From: Butyrivibrio sp. Su6
GTDB lineage: Bacteria; Bacillota; Clostridia; Lachnospirales; Lachnospiraceae
Length of the DNA stretch: 64,000 bases
Direction: 5' to 3'
Assembly (NCBI RefSeq): GCF_900108105.1
Contig: NZ_FNUR01000001.1
Coordinates: 372,001-436,000, forward strand
Shown here: one piece after another, positions 24,994 to 34,875 of the stretch
How positions within the stretch are numbered: the first letter of the stretch is position 1
How the letters are laid out: each line of letters starts with the position of its first letter
Notes under the pieces: generated by a model
Told to the model about the DNA's origin: nothing
Seen by the model: the letters and a program-made list of their open reading frames with translations, nothing else
The model's database searches: none
Translations under genes and position numbers: made by a program

Positions 24994-27023
24994 TCCACTA
25001 CTCGCTTAAACTTCTTATCAATCTCATACTTGGACATCGATATAATTGTAGGTCTTCCATGGGGGCAATTATATGGATTTTCAAGTGTCAGCAGTTCATC
25101 TAAAAGAGCTTCAAGCTCAGTCCTGGACATTCTTGTATTGCCCTTAACTGAAGCCTTACAAGCCATACTTGCTATCTTGTAGTTGATGACATCAGGTGTT
25201 CTGTCAAGGCTTGTTTCATGTGATAGCTCATCAAGAATCTCTATAAACATCTCTTTTTCATTCTCACAGCCAAAAAGGTCTACAGGAATTGCTCTCATAG
25301 CATATTCATGACCGCCGAAGTTTTCAATATTAAATCCAAGTTTTTCAAAGTATTGTCTGTATTTAAGGAAAAGCTCCTCCTCAGCTGCAGAAAGAGAAAC
25401 AATAACAGGAGGATTAACCATCTGTGAAAGCTGCTCTCCTGACTTATATCTCTTCATCATACGCTCATAATTAACTTTTTCATGAGCAGCATGCTGATCC
25501 ATAAGGAATATCTTGTCCTTAAAACCTATGATCCAATAAGTCCCAAAGATCTGACCTATTATCTCATATTCTTTTACATTTTCCCTGCTAAGAACCTTTT
25601 CATCAAAGAGATTAAGCTGAACAGGCTTTTCTACTATAACAGCTTCATCCTGCTTGATTATAGGAGAAGGTTTTTCTGTTTCTTTTGCCTTTGAGCCGTC
25701 TGAGTCCCCAAAGATCCTTGTCCAGACCGCAGACTTATTGGAATCCTCAATCTTAATAGGCTCCGCCTTGATTCCTGTTGCAAAAACAGGCTCATCTTCC
25801 TTTAATCTGTTCTCTTCGAATCTGACTTTTTCAAATGGCTGAGGAGCAATGTATTTCTGGGGTTTATCATCTTTTTTTACCGCAGATTTATCATCATCTT
25901 CAAAATCACTGAGAATTTCCGGTTTTTTATTATCAGGTGCCTCGGCCACAGCGCCTGAATTTAATGCATTTTCATCATTACCGGTATTTTTCTTTACAGG
26001 TTCATCCTCCCCAAGGAGTGCATCCGGTATCATCTCATGATTTCGCAGGGTGTTTTCTACATTTGTCCTTATAAAATCATAAAGAGCAGGTTGGTTTCCA
26101 AATCTTACCTCGAGCTTTGCAGGATGAACATTGACATCAACCATAGCAGGGTCAAGGCGCAGATGCAGAACTGCAAAAGGGAACTTATGCATCATAAGAT
26201 ACTGCTTGTATCCCTCTTCTAAGGCCTTGGACATGACCTTATCTTTTACATATCTTCCATTTACAAAAAAGATCTCAAAATTCCTGTTTGATCTGTTTAT
26301 GGAAGGTTCTCCCAAATACCCCTCAAGGGTATAGCCGTTACCTGAAACATTTATAGGAACAAGGCTTACAGAAATATCTCTTCCATAGATCCTGTAGATT
26401 ATCTCCTTAAGATCGCCGTTTCCTGTTGTAGAGAATTTATCCTCTTTATTATTTATGTAGTGAAAAGAAACTGTTGGGTTATCAAGAGCAAGATGCTCCA
26501 TGACATCTCCAATATAGCTTCCTTCAGTCTGAGGAGTCTTAAGGAACTTCTTTCTGGCAGGAGTATTGTAAAAAAGATTCCTCACAATAAGTGAAGTTCC
26601 ATCTGGCGCTCCAATCTCTTCAAAAGAAATCTCTTCACCGCCATTTATGGTATATCTTGTGCCTGTAAGATCATCAGAAGTCTTAGTTATCATATCAACC
26701 TGAGCAACCGATGAAATACTCGAAAGAGCCTCACCTCTAAATCCAAGAGAATGAATAGTATAAAGGTCATCTATGCAGGTAAGCTTACTTGTAGCATGAC
26801 GTTTAAAGGCCTTGCGGATCTGACTTTTTTCGATTCCGCTGCCATTGTCGGTTACACGGATCATGTCGATACCGCCGCCCTTTATCTCAACTGTAACTGC
26901 CGTTGCACCCGAGTCAATAGCATTTTCAACAAGCTCTTTTACAACACTTGCAGGCCTTTCTACAACTTCACCTGCAGCAATCTGATCTATGGTATTTTTG
27001 TCCAGTTCATTAATAAAAGCCAT
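24990..27023 (-). CDS. mutL: DNA mismatch repair protein MutL (endonuclease type)
   Basis: A 677-residue mismatch repair ATPase. The GHKL ATPase domain is intact (VVKELVENAIDSGA, DNGSGI, GFRGEALSSISS). An acidic, Lys-rich linker (about 340-475) joins the C-terminal dimerisation domain, which carries DQHAAHEKVNYE, fitting the DQHAx2Ex4E endonuclease motif, and CPHGRP near the end. It is therefore likely a nicking MutL, as in bacteria without MutH. It follows mutS with no gap and overlaps miaA. Confidence 0.97.
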   Translation of the reverse strand: MAFINELDKNTIDQIAAGEVVERPASVVKELVENAIDSGATAVTVEIKGGGIDMIRVTDNGSGIEKSQIRKAFKRHATSKLTCIDDLYTIHSLGFRGEALSSISSVAQVDMITKTSDDLTGTRYTINGGEEISFEEIGAPDGTSLIVRNLFYNTPARKKFLKTPQTEGSYIGDVMEHLALDNPTVSFHYINNKEDKFSTTGNGDLKEIIYRIYGRDISVSLVPINVSGNGYTLEGYLGEPSINRSNRNFEIFFVNGRYVKDKVMSKALEEGYKQYLMMHKFPFAVLHLRLDPAMVDVNVHPAKLEVRFGNQPALYDFIRTNVENTLRNHEMIPDALLGEDEPVKKNTGNDENALNSGAVAEAPDNKKPEILSDFEDDDKSAVKKDDKPQKYIAPQPFEKVRFEENRLKEDEPVFATGIKAEPIKIEDSNKSAVWTRIFGDSDGSKAKETEKPSPIIKQDEAVIVEKPVQLNLFDEKVLSRENVKEYEIIGQIFGTYWIIGFKDKIFLMDQHAAHEKVNYERMMKRYKSGEQLSQMVNPPVIVSLSAAEEELFLKYRQYFEKLGFNIENFGGHEYAMRAIPVDLFGCENEKEMFIEILDELSHETSLDRTPDVINYKIASMACKASVKGNTRMSRTELEALLDELLTLENPYNCPHGRPTIISMSKYEIDKKFKRVVE

Positions 27024-29717
27024 TTAGTTTTTCCACCTGTTTTTCAAATCACTTTGAAGCTTATAAAGCGTGTTAAGCGCATCCATTGGGGTAAGTGTTG
27101 TTATATCTATTTCCTGTAACCTCTTTAATACGTCTTCATCTGTAACCGTATCAAAAAGAGTCATCTGATCTATATCCACATCATCATAGTGCTGTACTTT
27201 GACTTTTTTATCGTTCTTGGATTCTTTGGCAATACTCTGAACCTTTTCAGTAATATCATTATCCGTAAGTTCAGTCACAATCTCTTTTGCCCTGTCAATT
27301 ACCATATCAGGAACACCGGCAAGCTTGGCAACCTGGATACCATAGCTCTTATCAGCGCCGCCCTTGATGATCTTACGTAAAAATACGATATCATCACCAT
27401 TTTCCTTAACAGCGATACAATAGTTATTTACATTGTCCATTTTGCCCTCAAGCTCAGTAAGCTCATGATAATGAGTAGCGAACAAAGTCTTGGCTCCAAG
27501 TATCTTTCTGTTGCTGATATGTTCTGTTACAGCCCAGGCAATGGCAAGTCCGTCATATGTAGAAGTACCACGCCCTATCTCATCCAGGATAAGAAGTGAA
27601 TTGGGCGTTGCGTTTCTGAGGATATTGGCAACCTCATTCATCTCTACCATAAAAGTGGACTGACCGCTTCCAAGGTCATCTGATGCACCAACTCTTGTAA
27701 ATATCCTGTCAACAACGCAAATATCAGCTTTTTCAGCAGGTACAAAAGAGCCTATCTGTGCCATTAAAACAATAAGCGCCGACTGTCTCATATAGGTTGA
27801 CTTACCGGCCATATTAGGACCTGTGATGATTGAAATGCAGTGCTTTTTATTATCAAGGTATGTGTCATTTGAAATGAACATATCTGAAGAATCAAGCATT
27901 CTCTCAACTACCGGATGTCTTCCGTTCTTAATATTGATAATACCCTTTTCATTAAGAGAAGGCTTAACATATCTGTTCTTTTCAGCCACATAGGCAAGGG
28001 ATGCATACACATCCAAAAGAGCTATGGATTTAGCTGTACTCTGTATTCTGTTTATCTCAAGAGCAATGGAATCCCTGATCTTGCAGAACATGTCGTACTC
28101 AAGGTTATTTAACTTATCCTGTGCATTAAGAATAGTATCCTCAAGTTCTTTTAACTTAGGTGTTGTATATCTCTCGCAATTAGTAAGAGTCTGCTTTCTG
28201 ATGAAGTAATCAGGCACCTTGTCCTTAAATGAGTTTGTAACTTCAAAGGAATATCCAAACACATTGCTGTATTTGATCCTAAGGTTCTTTATTCCTGTAT
28301 TTTCTTTTTCTTCCTCTTCAAGCTGTGAAAGCCAGACTTTGCCGTTAGTTCCGGCTTCTCTGAAATGATCTATATCTTTATCAAAACCGTCTTTAATGAT
28401 TCCGCTCTCTTTTATGGCAAGTGGTGGTTCCTCCACTATGGCACTGTCAATAAGATCATGGATATCAGTTAAAGGATCAAGATTTTCAGTAAGCTTTTTT
28501 ATCTCTGGGTCATCCTGAATATCCAAAAGAGCTGTGATAATTGCAGGAATCATCTTTATAGAATTTCTGAATGCCAAAAGATCTCTTGGATTAGCGGTCT
28601 TAAATACAATCTTGGACATCAGTCTTTCAAGGTCATATACAGGATTTAAGTATTCCCTGATTTCCTCTCTTGTAACGACGTTTTTCAAAAGAGTATCAAC
28701 TGCACCCTGCCTTAAAAGAATCTCATCCTTTTCAATAAGGGGCTGCTCAATGAAGCTTCTAAGAGTTCTGGCTCCCATGGCAGTCTTGGTCTTATCAAGA
28801 ACCCACAGAAGGGTTCCTCTTTTCTGCTTATCTCTCATTGTCTCAACAAGCTCAAGATTTCGCCTTGTTGAGCTGTCAAGCAGCATGTACTTACTTGTAA
28901 GATAAGGATAAATATGAGTGATATTTGAAATATCCGACTTCTGCATATCTGTCAGATACTGCAGTAAAGATCCGGCAGCCACTATTCCGTTTGGAAAATC
29001 ATCTATTCCAAGTCCTATAAGTGAAGAAACCTTAAAGTGCCTTAACAGCAGTCTCTTACAAGAATCTTCATCATAGTACCTTGAATCTAACGGATTTACA
29101 AAAATCTGAAGTCTATTCTTTAGATCATTTATATCGATTCCGGAAAAAGTAAAGGCCTCATTACAGATGATCTCCGATGGCATATACTTTACGATCTCAT
29201 CATTGCAGGCCCTTAAACTATCAACCTCAGTAAGATAATAATCTCCGGTGGTCACATCAGCTATAGAGATTCCGATGCTGTCAGGTGAATAAAGAACACT
29301 CATGATATAATTGTTCTTTGTTTCCTCAAGGGACTGCATGTTAAGATTGGTTCCGGGTGTTACGATCCTTGTTACATCTCTTTTGACAATTCCCTTAGCA
29401 AGCTTAGGGTCTTCAGTCTGTTCACAGATTGCTACCTTATAGCCCCTGGAAACAAGCTTTGTAAGGTAAGAATCAACTGCATGGAAGGGAACTCCGCACA
29501 TTGGAGCTCTTTCCTCAAGGCCACAGGCCTTTCCTGTAAGTGTAAGCTCCAGTTCCTTTGAAGCTACCTTGGCATCGTCAAAAAAGAGTTCATAAAAGTC
29601 ACCAAGTCTGTAAAACAGTATGCAGTCTTTGTATTCAGCCTTCGTTTGAAGATAGTGCTGCATCATCGGTGAAACTTTTTCAATATCTATACTTTCAAAC
29701 ATGGTAGTGTTCTCCAC
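27024..29717 (-). CDS. mutS: DNA mismatch repair protein MutS
   Basis: An 897-residue mismatch recognition ATPase. The mismatch-reading Phe-x-Glu is present in RLGDFYELFFDDAK near residue 40; the connector, lever and clamp regions follow. The ATPase carries TGPNMAGKSTYMRQ (Walker A), LLILDEIGRGTSTYDG (Walker B) and TLFATHYHELTEL. The C-terminal tail after about residue 810 is the usual dimerisation region. It lies between miaB and mutL in a minus-strand run. Confidence 0.98.
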   Translation of the reverse strand: MENTTMFESIDIEKVSPMMQHYLQTKAEYKDCILFYRLGDFYELFFDDAKVASKELELTLTGKACGLEERAPMCGVPFHAVDSYLTKLVSRGYKVAICEQTEDPKLAKGIVKRDVTRIVTPGTNLNMQSLEETKNNYIMSVLYSPDSIGISIADVTTGDYYLTEVDSLRACNDEIVKYMPSEIICNEAFTFSGIDINDLKNRLQIFVNPLDSRYYDEDSCKRLLLRHFKVSSLIGLGIDDFPNGIVAAGSLLQYLTDMQKSDISNITHIYPYLTSKYMLLDSSTRRNLELVETMRDKQKRGTLLWVLDKTKTAMGARTLRSFIEQPLIEKDEILLRQGAVDTLLKNVVTREEIREYLNPVYDLERLMSKIVFKTANPRDLLAFRNSIKMIPAIITALLDIQDDPEIKKLTENLDPLTDIHDLIDSAIVEEPPLAIKESGIIKDGFDKDIDHFREAGTNGKVWLSQLEEEEKENTGIKNLRIKYSNVFGYSFEVTNSFKDKVPDYFIRKQTLTNCERYTTPKLKELEDTILNAQDKLNNLEYDMFCKIRDSIALEINRIQSTAKSIALLDVYASLAYVAEKNRYVKPSLNEKGIINIKNGRHPVVERMLDSSDMFISNDTYLDNKKHCISIITGPNMAGKSTYMRQSALIVLMAQIGSFVPAEKADICVVDRIFTRVGASDDLGSGQSTFMVEMNEVANILRNATPNSLLILDEIGRGTSTYDGLAIAWAVTEHISNRKILGAKTLFATHYHELTELEGKMDNVNNYCIAVKENGDDIVFLRKIIKGGADKSYGIQVAKLAGVPDMVIDRAKEIVTELTDNDITEKVQSIAKESKNDKKVKVQHYDDVDIDQMTLFDTVTDEDVLKRLQEIDITTLTPMDALNTLYKLQSDLKNRWKN

Positions 29718-29748
29718 GTTTATATCCCCATTTCATTAGATTTTAGAA

Positions 29749-31209
29749 TTAAACCGCATGGCCCATGAAGTAGAAGCCTTTGCATTCATCGAGGCTAACA
29801 TTAACAAATGTTCCAATAAGAGACTCATCGCCTTTAAAATGAACCAAAGTGTTATTTGAAAGACGTCCAGTCACAAGAGATGAATCTTGTTCATTAACAC
29901 TTTCTACAAGAACTTCTGCAGTGATACCTGTCATCTTCTCTGACTGCTTGCGGGCTGTTTCCTGAACAACTTTAAGAAGCTTGTCGAAGTTCTTTTTTAC
30001 CTCTTCTTCAGGAACCTGGTTCTCGAAAGAGGCAGCAGGTGTACCTGTTCTCTTTGAATAGATGAAGGTAAATGCATTGTCAAATCCAGCCTTCTTTACT
30101 ACATCAATTGTGTCGTCTACATCGCTTTCTGTCTCCCCCGGAAAGCCAACGATAATGTCTGTAGTTATTGCAATATCAGGGAGCTTCTCGTGGATCTTAT
30201 CTACAAGTGCAAGATAGCTCTCCTTTGTATACTTTCTGTTCATACGCCTTAAGATCTCAGTATTTCCTGACTGCAAAGGAAGATGGATATGTCTTGCGAT
30301 CTTAGGATTACGGGCAATTACATCCAAAAGCTCATCAGAAAAATCCTTAGGATGAGGAGTCATGAATCTTACTCTCTCTATGCCTTTAACCTTGGACACT
30401 TCCTCCAAAAGCTCAGGGAAAGATATTCGATTTGGGTCACCCTCTTTAAAATCAAGGCCATAAGAGTTTACATTCTGGCCAAGGAGCATTACTTCTTTTA
30501 CGCCGTCATTTGCAAGCTTTTCGCACTCTCTTATGATGTCCTTAGGATTTCTTGAACGTTCTCTTCCGCGAACATAAGGAACGATACAGTATGTGCAGAA
30601 ATTGTTGCATCCAAACATGATATTTACGCCTGACTTAAATGGATACTTTCTAAATACAGGAAGATCCTCGACAATTTTGTCTGTTTCCTTCCAGATATCT
30701 ATGATCATTCTGTCAGATACAAGCGCTGTACATAAAAGTTCAGCAAACTTATAGATGTTGTGTGTACCAAAGATAAGGTCAACAAAGCGATAGCTCTTCT
30801 TAATCTTTTCAACTGCGCTCTGCTCCTGCATAAGGCAGCCGCAGATAGCTATCTTCATATGAGGATTCTTTTTCTTGTGGCTTCCGCATGCGCCAAGTCG
30901 TCCATATACTCTCTGATCCGCATTATCTCTGACTGTACAGGTATTATACAGAACAAAATCTGCCTCTTCTGAATCAGTCTCTTCATATCCAACAAGCTTC
31001 AAGATAGCCAAAAGCTTTTCAGAATCTCTTGCATTCATCTGGCATCCAAAAGTCACAACACAGGCCTTTGGTGTTCTTCCAAGCTCTTTTTTCAGCTCTT
31101 CAACATAGCCTTTTGCCTCTTCAATAAAGCCAAGCTGCTTTAAGCTCTCGGCATCTGTTACTTCTTCTTTGTTTGCGTTTAAAATATTTATATCTTTCTT
31201 AAATTCCAT
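29749..31209 (-). CDS. miaB: tRNA-2-methylthio-N6-dimethylallyladenosine synthase
   Basis: A 486-residue radical-SAM methylthiotransferase acting on i6A37 of tRNA, the product of MiaA. The N-terminal MTTase domain has Cys residues in VVTFGCQMNARDSEKL, NTCTVRDNADQ and IAICGCLMQEQS. The radical SAM motif is FGCNNFCTYCIVPYVRGRERSR, and a TRAM domain closes the C-terminus. The stop codon shares its last base region with the pepT end: the start at 31209 abuts the pepT stop. Together with miaA it completes the ms2i6A pathway within one gene cluster. Confidence 0.97.
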   Translation of the reverse strand: MEFKKDINILNANKEEVTDAESLKQLGFIEEAKGYVEELKKELGRTPKACVVTFGCQMNARDSEKLLAILKLVGYEETDSEEADFVLYNTCTVRDNADQRVYGRLGACGSHKKKNPHMKIAICGCLMQEQSAVEKIKKSYRFVDLIFGTHNIYKFAELLCTALVSDRMIIDIWKETDKIVEDLPVFRKYPFKSGVNIMFGCNNFCTYCIVPYVRGRERSRNPKDIIRECEKLANDGVKEVMLLGQNVNSYGLDFKEGDPNRISFPELLEEVSKVKGIERVRFMTPHPKDFSDELLDVIARNPKIARHIHLPLQSGNTEILRRMNRKYTKESYLALVDKIHEKLPDIAITTDIIVGFPGETESDVDDTIDVVKKAGFDNAFTFIYSKRTGTPAASFENQVPEEEVKKNFDKLLKVVQETARKQSEKMTGITAEVLVESVNEQDSSLVTGRLSNNTLVHFKGDESLIGTFVNVSLDECKGFYFMGHAV

Positions 31210-32456
31210 TACTTATAACTCTTTCCGTACTCATTAACAATTCCAAGCAGAATATCTACAGTTTTTTCCATTTCCTGTACTGATGCATATTCATACTTGC
31301 CGTGATAGTTGTAGCCACCTGTGCAAAGGTTTGGACATGGAAGTCCCTTATATGAAAGGCTTGCTCCGTCTGTGCCGCCTCTGATCGGGAATTCCAAAGG
31401 TGTAACACCGATATCTGTCATGGCTTTTTTAGCATTCTCAATAAGATGCATGTGAGGTCTTATCTTTTCGATCATGTTTTTGTACTGATCTCTTACTTTT
31501 ACCTCTACAGTGCCCTCGCCATATTTCTTGTTCAAATATTCAGCAGCATCAATAAAGAGCTGTTTCTTTTTCTCAAACAAAGCTTCATCATGGTCACGAA
31601 TAATATAGCTTGCACTTGCCTTTTCTGTTGATCCGTTTACTTCTGTCAGATGGAAAAAGCCCTCTCTTCCCTGTGTATACATAGGATTCATCTGAACAGG
31701 TAAAAGAGAATGGAACTCATAGCAGATAAGCGAAGCATTTACCATTTTGTCTTTTGCATCTCCGGGATGAACGCTTCTTCCGTTTACTACGATCTTGCCC
31801 TCGGCAGCATTGAAGTTCTCATACTCAAGGTCTCCAAGCTTTCCGCCGTCAACAGTATATGCAAACTTTGCTCCAAATTTTTCGATATCAAAGTGAGCAG
31901 TTCCCTCACCAATTTCCTCATCAGGAGTAAATGCAATCTTAATATCTCCGTGAGGAATATCAGGATTAGTCAAAAGAACTTCCGCCATAGTCATGATCTC
32001 GGCGATACCAGCCTTATCATCGGCACCAAGAAGGGTTGTTCCATCTGTGACAATAAGTGTTTCTCCCACATGATTTGAAAGCTCAGGGAAATCAGCAGGT
32101 GATAACACAACGCCAAGCTCCTTATTAAGAACAATATCTTTTCCGTCATAATTCTCAACTTTTCTTGGCTTAACATCCTTGCCGCTAACCTCATCAGATG
32201 TGTCCATATGAGAAATAAAGCCGATTGCAGGTCTGTCGACATTGTCGTTTATGTTAGATGGTATTGAAGCATAAACGTAGCAATGCTCCTCATCATAATA
32301 AACATCAGATGCACCTATCTCATTTAATTCTTTTACAAGGAAACGCGCAAGTTCATGCTGTTTCATTGTGGAAGGAGAAGTTCCTGTTGTGTCATCAGAC
32401 TGTGTGTCAAATTTTACATAGTTTAAAAATTTTGAAATTACATCGGGTCTATTCAT
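31209..32456 (-). CDS. pepT: Peptidase T (aminotripeptidase)
   Basis: A 415-residue zinc peptidase of the M20 family that removes the N-terminal residue from tripeptides. Zinc ligands and catalytic acids are visible in GFISHMDTSDEVSG, LLGADDKAGIAEIM and FTPDEEIGEGTAHFD; RGGTDGASLSYKGLPCPNLCTGG is near the C-terminus. Length matches the family. It overlaps the GH13-like gene upstream by 4 bp (ATGA). Confidence 0.97.
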   Translation of the reverse strand: MNRPDVISKFLNYVKFDTQSDDTTGTSPSTMKQHELARFLVKELNEIGASDVYYDEEHCYVYASIPSNINDNVDRPAIGFISHMDTSDEVSGKDVKPRKVENYDGKDIVLNKELGVVLSPADFPELSNHVGETLIVTDGTTLLGADDKAGIAEIMTMAEVLLTNPDIPHGDIKIAFTPDEEIGEGTAHFDIEKFGAKFAYTVDGGKLGDLEYENFNAAEGKIVVNGRSVHPGDAKDKMVNASLICYEFHSLLPVQMNPMYTQGREGFFHLTEVNGSTEKASASYIIRDHDEALFEKKKQLFIDAAEYLNKKYGEGTVEVKVRDQYKNMIEKIRPHMHLIENAKKAMTDIGVTPLEFPIRGGTDGASLSYKGLPCPNLCTGGYNYHGKYEYASVQEMEKTVDILLGIVNEYGKSYK

Positions 32457-34390
32457 TTTCTTTTCAACTTCCTTTTGCTTTTATTATCAGGGTCAGGCTC
32501 GCTCATATAGATCCTAACTGACCTTTCACTCATTTTTTCAACTGAATTGTTCTTTTTATCAGTATTATCTATTTTTGAAATGCTCTCAGTATCCGATATC
32601 ATCTTCCAGCGAAGACCATCAGGGAGTTTGGGGAGAGCAATCTCTTCAGCCATCCAGTGCATGTTATAGCAGACATAGATAAATGGACTGTTTTTGTCGC
32701 TCTTATCATACTGCCCGCAATAAAGCATCCCCAGGATGTGGCTGTGTCCCGTAAAATCAGGTCTCCAGGCTTCTCTTCCATGACAGGACAGATCCGGATA
32801 GCCACAGGAAATATAATCCATTAGTTTAAATGTTGATGGGTTATGAAGTACTTTATGGTCAAAACGCAGCTTCAAAAGGAACTTAAAGTACTCAAATATC
32901 TCAGCATTTTTCTCAAGAGCCTTCCAGTCAACCCAACCTGTCTCATTGTCCTGGCAATATGGATTGTTATTGCCTCCCTGAGAAGAACAGAACTCATCAC
33001 CGCTAAAGATCATCGGTGTTCCCTGGGCTAAAAGGAGCATTGTCAAAATGTTCTTTATCTGCTTTTTCCTTAGTTCCAGAATACTCTGCTTTCTGGTCCT
33101 TCCCTCAATTCCGCAGTTCCAGCTAAGGTTATTGTCAGTGCCATCCTTATTGTTTTCACCGTTTTCTTCATTGTGCTTATGTTCATAGGCAACCAGGTCA
33201 GCAAGCCTAAAGCCCTCATAATCACAGATATAATTGATGACTCCATGAGTATTTCCGTTTGCGATCATCGAACGGAAAAAATCACTTGCAGAGTTGTCAT
33301 CACTCTTTAAAAATCTCCTGCTTGCATATAAAAATGAATTGTTATATACGGCAAGATATCTTTTGGCAGGATCAGAACTATCCTCAAACCAGTCATACCA
33401 TATCTTTGCATCAGCAAAAAGCGGTTCTCTGGTTATAAGAGAAATGGGTATCCTTGCTCCCTTCAAATGAAAACCATCAACATGATAAGAGCATCTCCAG
33501 TATCTAAGCGCATCTATCATAAGGCTCTCATTCTCATTCTCTTCGAAAAAGAACTGCATGATAACTTCAAGACCATTTTCATGCATTGTCTTTATAAAAT
33601 GCTTAAACTCGTTCTCGGCATCATCAGGGTTTGAACAATAAGCTGTCCTTGGAGCAAAGTAAAAGCCCTTTTTATAGCCCCAGAAATTGAGACGAGGCTT
33701 AATACTGTTAGTATTTGATATGCTGCCATCTTTGGAATACAAAAGCTCTTTTGACAAAATACCTCCATGAGTCTTTGGAGTCTCAACCTCATTCATCTCA
33801 ATGGCTGGCATAAGCTCAACAGTCGTAACACCTATGGATTTAAGATAAGGAATCTTATCAAGTATTCCCATAAATGTTCCTCTGTGCTGCGAAGGAACTC
33901 CGCTTCCTGAAGACTTCGTAAATCCTCTTACATGGAGCAGGTAAACAAAGCTGTCTTCATAGGGAATATCAGGAAAAGAGTCATTCCCCCAGTCAAAAGA
34001 GTATTCGGAAGCCTTTAAAGTTGATCTGTTATCAAGTTTAGCTCTTATATCGCAGTCAGGAACATCAAGTCCAAAAGTCTCAAGTCCCAGAAGGTGCTTG
34101 GCATAAGAATCACAAAAATAAGTAGAATCGACAAAATAGTTATAAGATGAGTATTCATCTATATTTTCAATTCCTTTTATCCTTGCAGCATATATAGAAC
34201 CGCGCTTCAAATATTTAGGGAATTTGATCTTAAGAGCTGTCTCTCCATCATTAGAAGTCCCTTTATAAAGCGCGATACCACAGGTCTTGTCCCCGTCAAA
34301 AACAGTGCGTACCACAAGAGACTTGTCATAATCAATATAGCAACCTAGTGGATATGGTTTTTCCTTGAGTATTTCTAGCTTTTCTGACAT
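32453..34390 (-). CDS. Isoamylase-like GH13 protein lacking the catalytic residues
   Basis: About 645 residues resembling glycogen-debranching/isoamylase proteins (CBM48-like N-terminus, then a TIM-barrel). Close similarity to isoamylases runs through HNEENGENNKDGTDNNLSWN and GTPMIFSGDEFCSSQGGNNN. However, the catalytic regions are degenerate. The nucleophile region, usually DGFRFD, reads VDGFHLKGARIP (Asp replaced by Lys). The general-acid region, usually AEPWD, reads LFADAKIWY. The third-acid region, usually AHDGFTL, reads CDYEGFRL. It should not hydrolyse glucan by the GH13 mechanism. A role in binding or regulating glycogen is a guess. The start at 34390 has a GGAG ribosome-binding site; the frame itself extends to 34429. 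It overlaps pepT by 4 bp. Confidence 0.85.
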   Translation of the reverse strand: MSEKLEILKEKPYPLGCYIDYDKSLVVRTVFDGDKTCGIALYKGTSNDGETALKIKFPKYLKRGSIYAARIKGIENIDEYSSYNYFVDSTYFCDSYAKHLLGLETFGLDVPDCDIRAKLDNRSTLKASEYSFDWGNDSFPDIPYEDSFVYLLHVRGFTKSSGSGVPSQHRGTFMGILDKIPYLKSIGVTTVELMPAIEMNEVETPKTHGGILSKELLYSKDGSISNTNSIKPRLNFWGYKKGFYFAPRTAYCSNPDDAENEFKHFIKTMHENGLEVIMQFFFEENENESLMIDALRYWRCSYHVDGFHLKGARIPISLITREPLFADAKIWYDWFEDSSDPAKRYLAVYNNSFLYASRRFLKSDDNSASDFFRSMIANGNTHGVINYICDYEGFRLADLVAYEHKHNEENGENNKDGTDNNLSWNCGIEGRTRKQSILELRKKQIKNILTMLLLAQGTPMIFSGDEFCSSQGGNNNPYCQDNETGWVDWKALEKNAEIFEYFKFLLKLRFDHKVLHNPSTFKLMDYISCGYPDLSCHGREAWRPDFTGHSHILGMLYCGQYDKSDKNSPFIYVCYNMHWMAEEIALPKLPDGLRWKMISDTESISKIDNTDKKNNSVEKMSERSVRIYMSEPDPDNKSKRKLKRK

Positions 34391-34447
34391 TTTTGCTCCA
34401 TCCTGTACTTGTAAATCTACATAAGCCATAATATTTTACCACAAAAC

Positions 34448-34477
34448 TTCTCATACTGCATCGTGTCGTGCTATAAT
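34448..34477 (+). promoter_or_regulatory. Candidate promoter for the DUF1292-like gene
   Basis: TTCTCA (4 of 6 to TTGACA), an 18-nt spacer and a perfect TATAAT lie 42-71 nt upstream of the start at 34519. It sits in the divergent gap with the GH13-like gene. Confidence 0.55.
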
Positions 34478-34518
34478 CTTGATAGATAAATCGAAAAGTT
34501 TTTTCAGGAGGATTATTA

Positions 34519-34875
34519 ATGGAATTTTCTAAAATTGCCACAGACATGAATACAAAGATCGAAAACGATGAGCAGATGACTGTAGATGTAGAGCTTGACG
34601 GAGGTGAAGTAGTTACTTGTGCTATTATCATCGTCCTCACTGTTAATTCAAAAGACTACATTGTACTTCTCCCTCTCGATAAAAACGGACAGAATAACGA
34701 TGGCAATGTTTGGTTTTATGAATTTATTTACAAGGGCGAGGAAGAAGATCCTGAACTTGGATATATAAGTGATGATGCTGAATATGAAGCTGTTGCTGAA
34801 GCTTTCAACCTCTATCTTGATGATGTAGAGTTTGATGAGCTTGTAGAACTTCCGGAAGAAGGACTTGATGGCTGA
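34519..34875 (+). CDS. DUF1292 (YrzB-like) protein
   Basis: A 118-residue acidic cytoplasmic protein of the DUF1292 type. Recognisable features are the LDGGEVVTCAIIIVLTVNSKDYIVLLPLD strand pattern, an ENDGNVWFYEF-like segment (NDGNVWFYEFIYK) and an acidic tail predicting [19 protein letters not shown]. Function is unknown in the family. The ribosome-binding site AGGAGG is 6-7 nt from the ATG. It is the only plus-strand gene in this stretch, and its last 64 bases overlap the 3' end of the helicase gene on the opposite strand. Confidence 0.88.
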   Translation: MEFSKIATDMNTKIENDEQMTVDVELDGGEVVTCAIIIVLTVNSKDYIVLLPLDKNGQNNDGNVWFYEFIYKGEEEDPELGYISDDAEYEAVAEAFNLYLDDVEFDELVELPEEGLDG

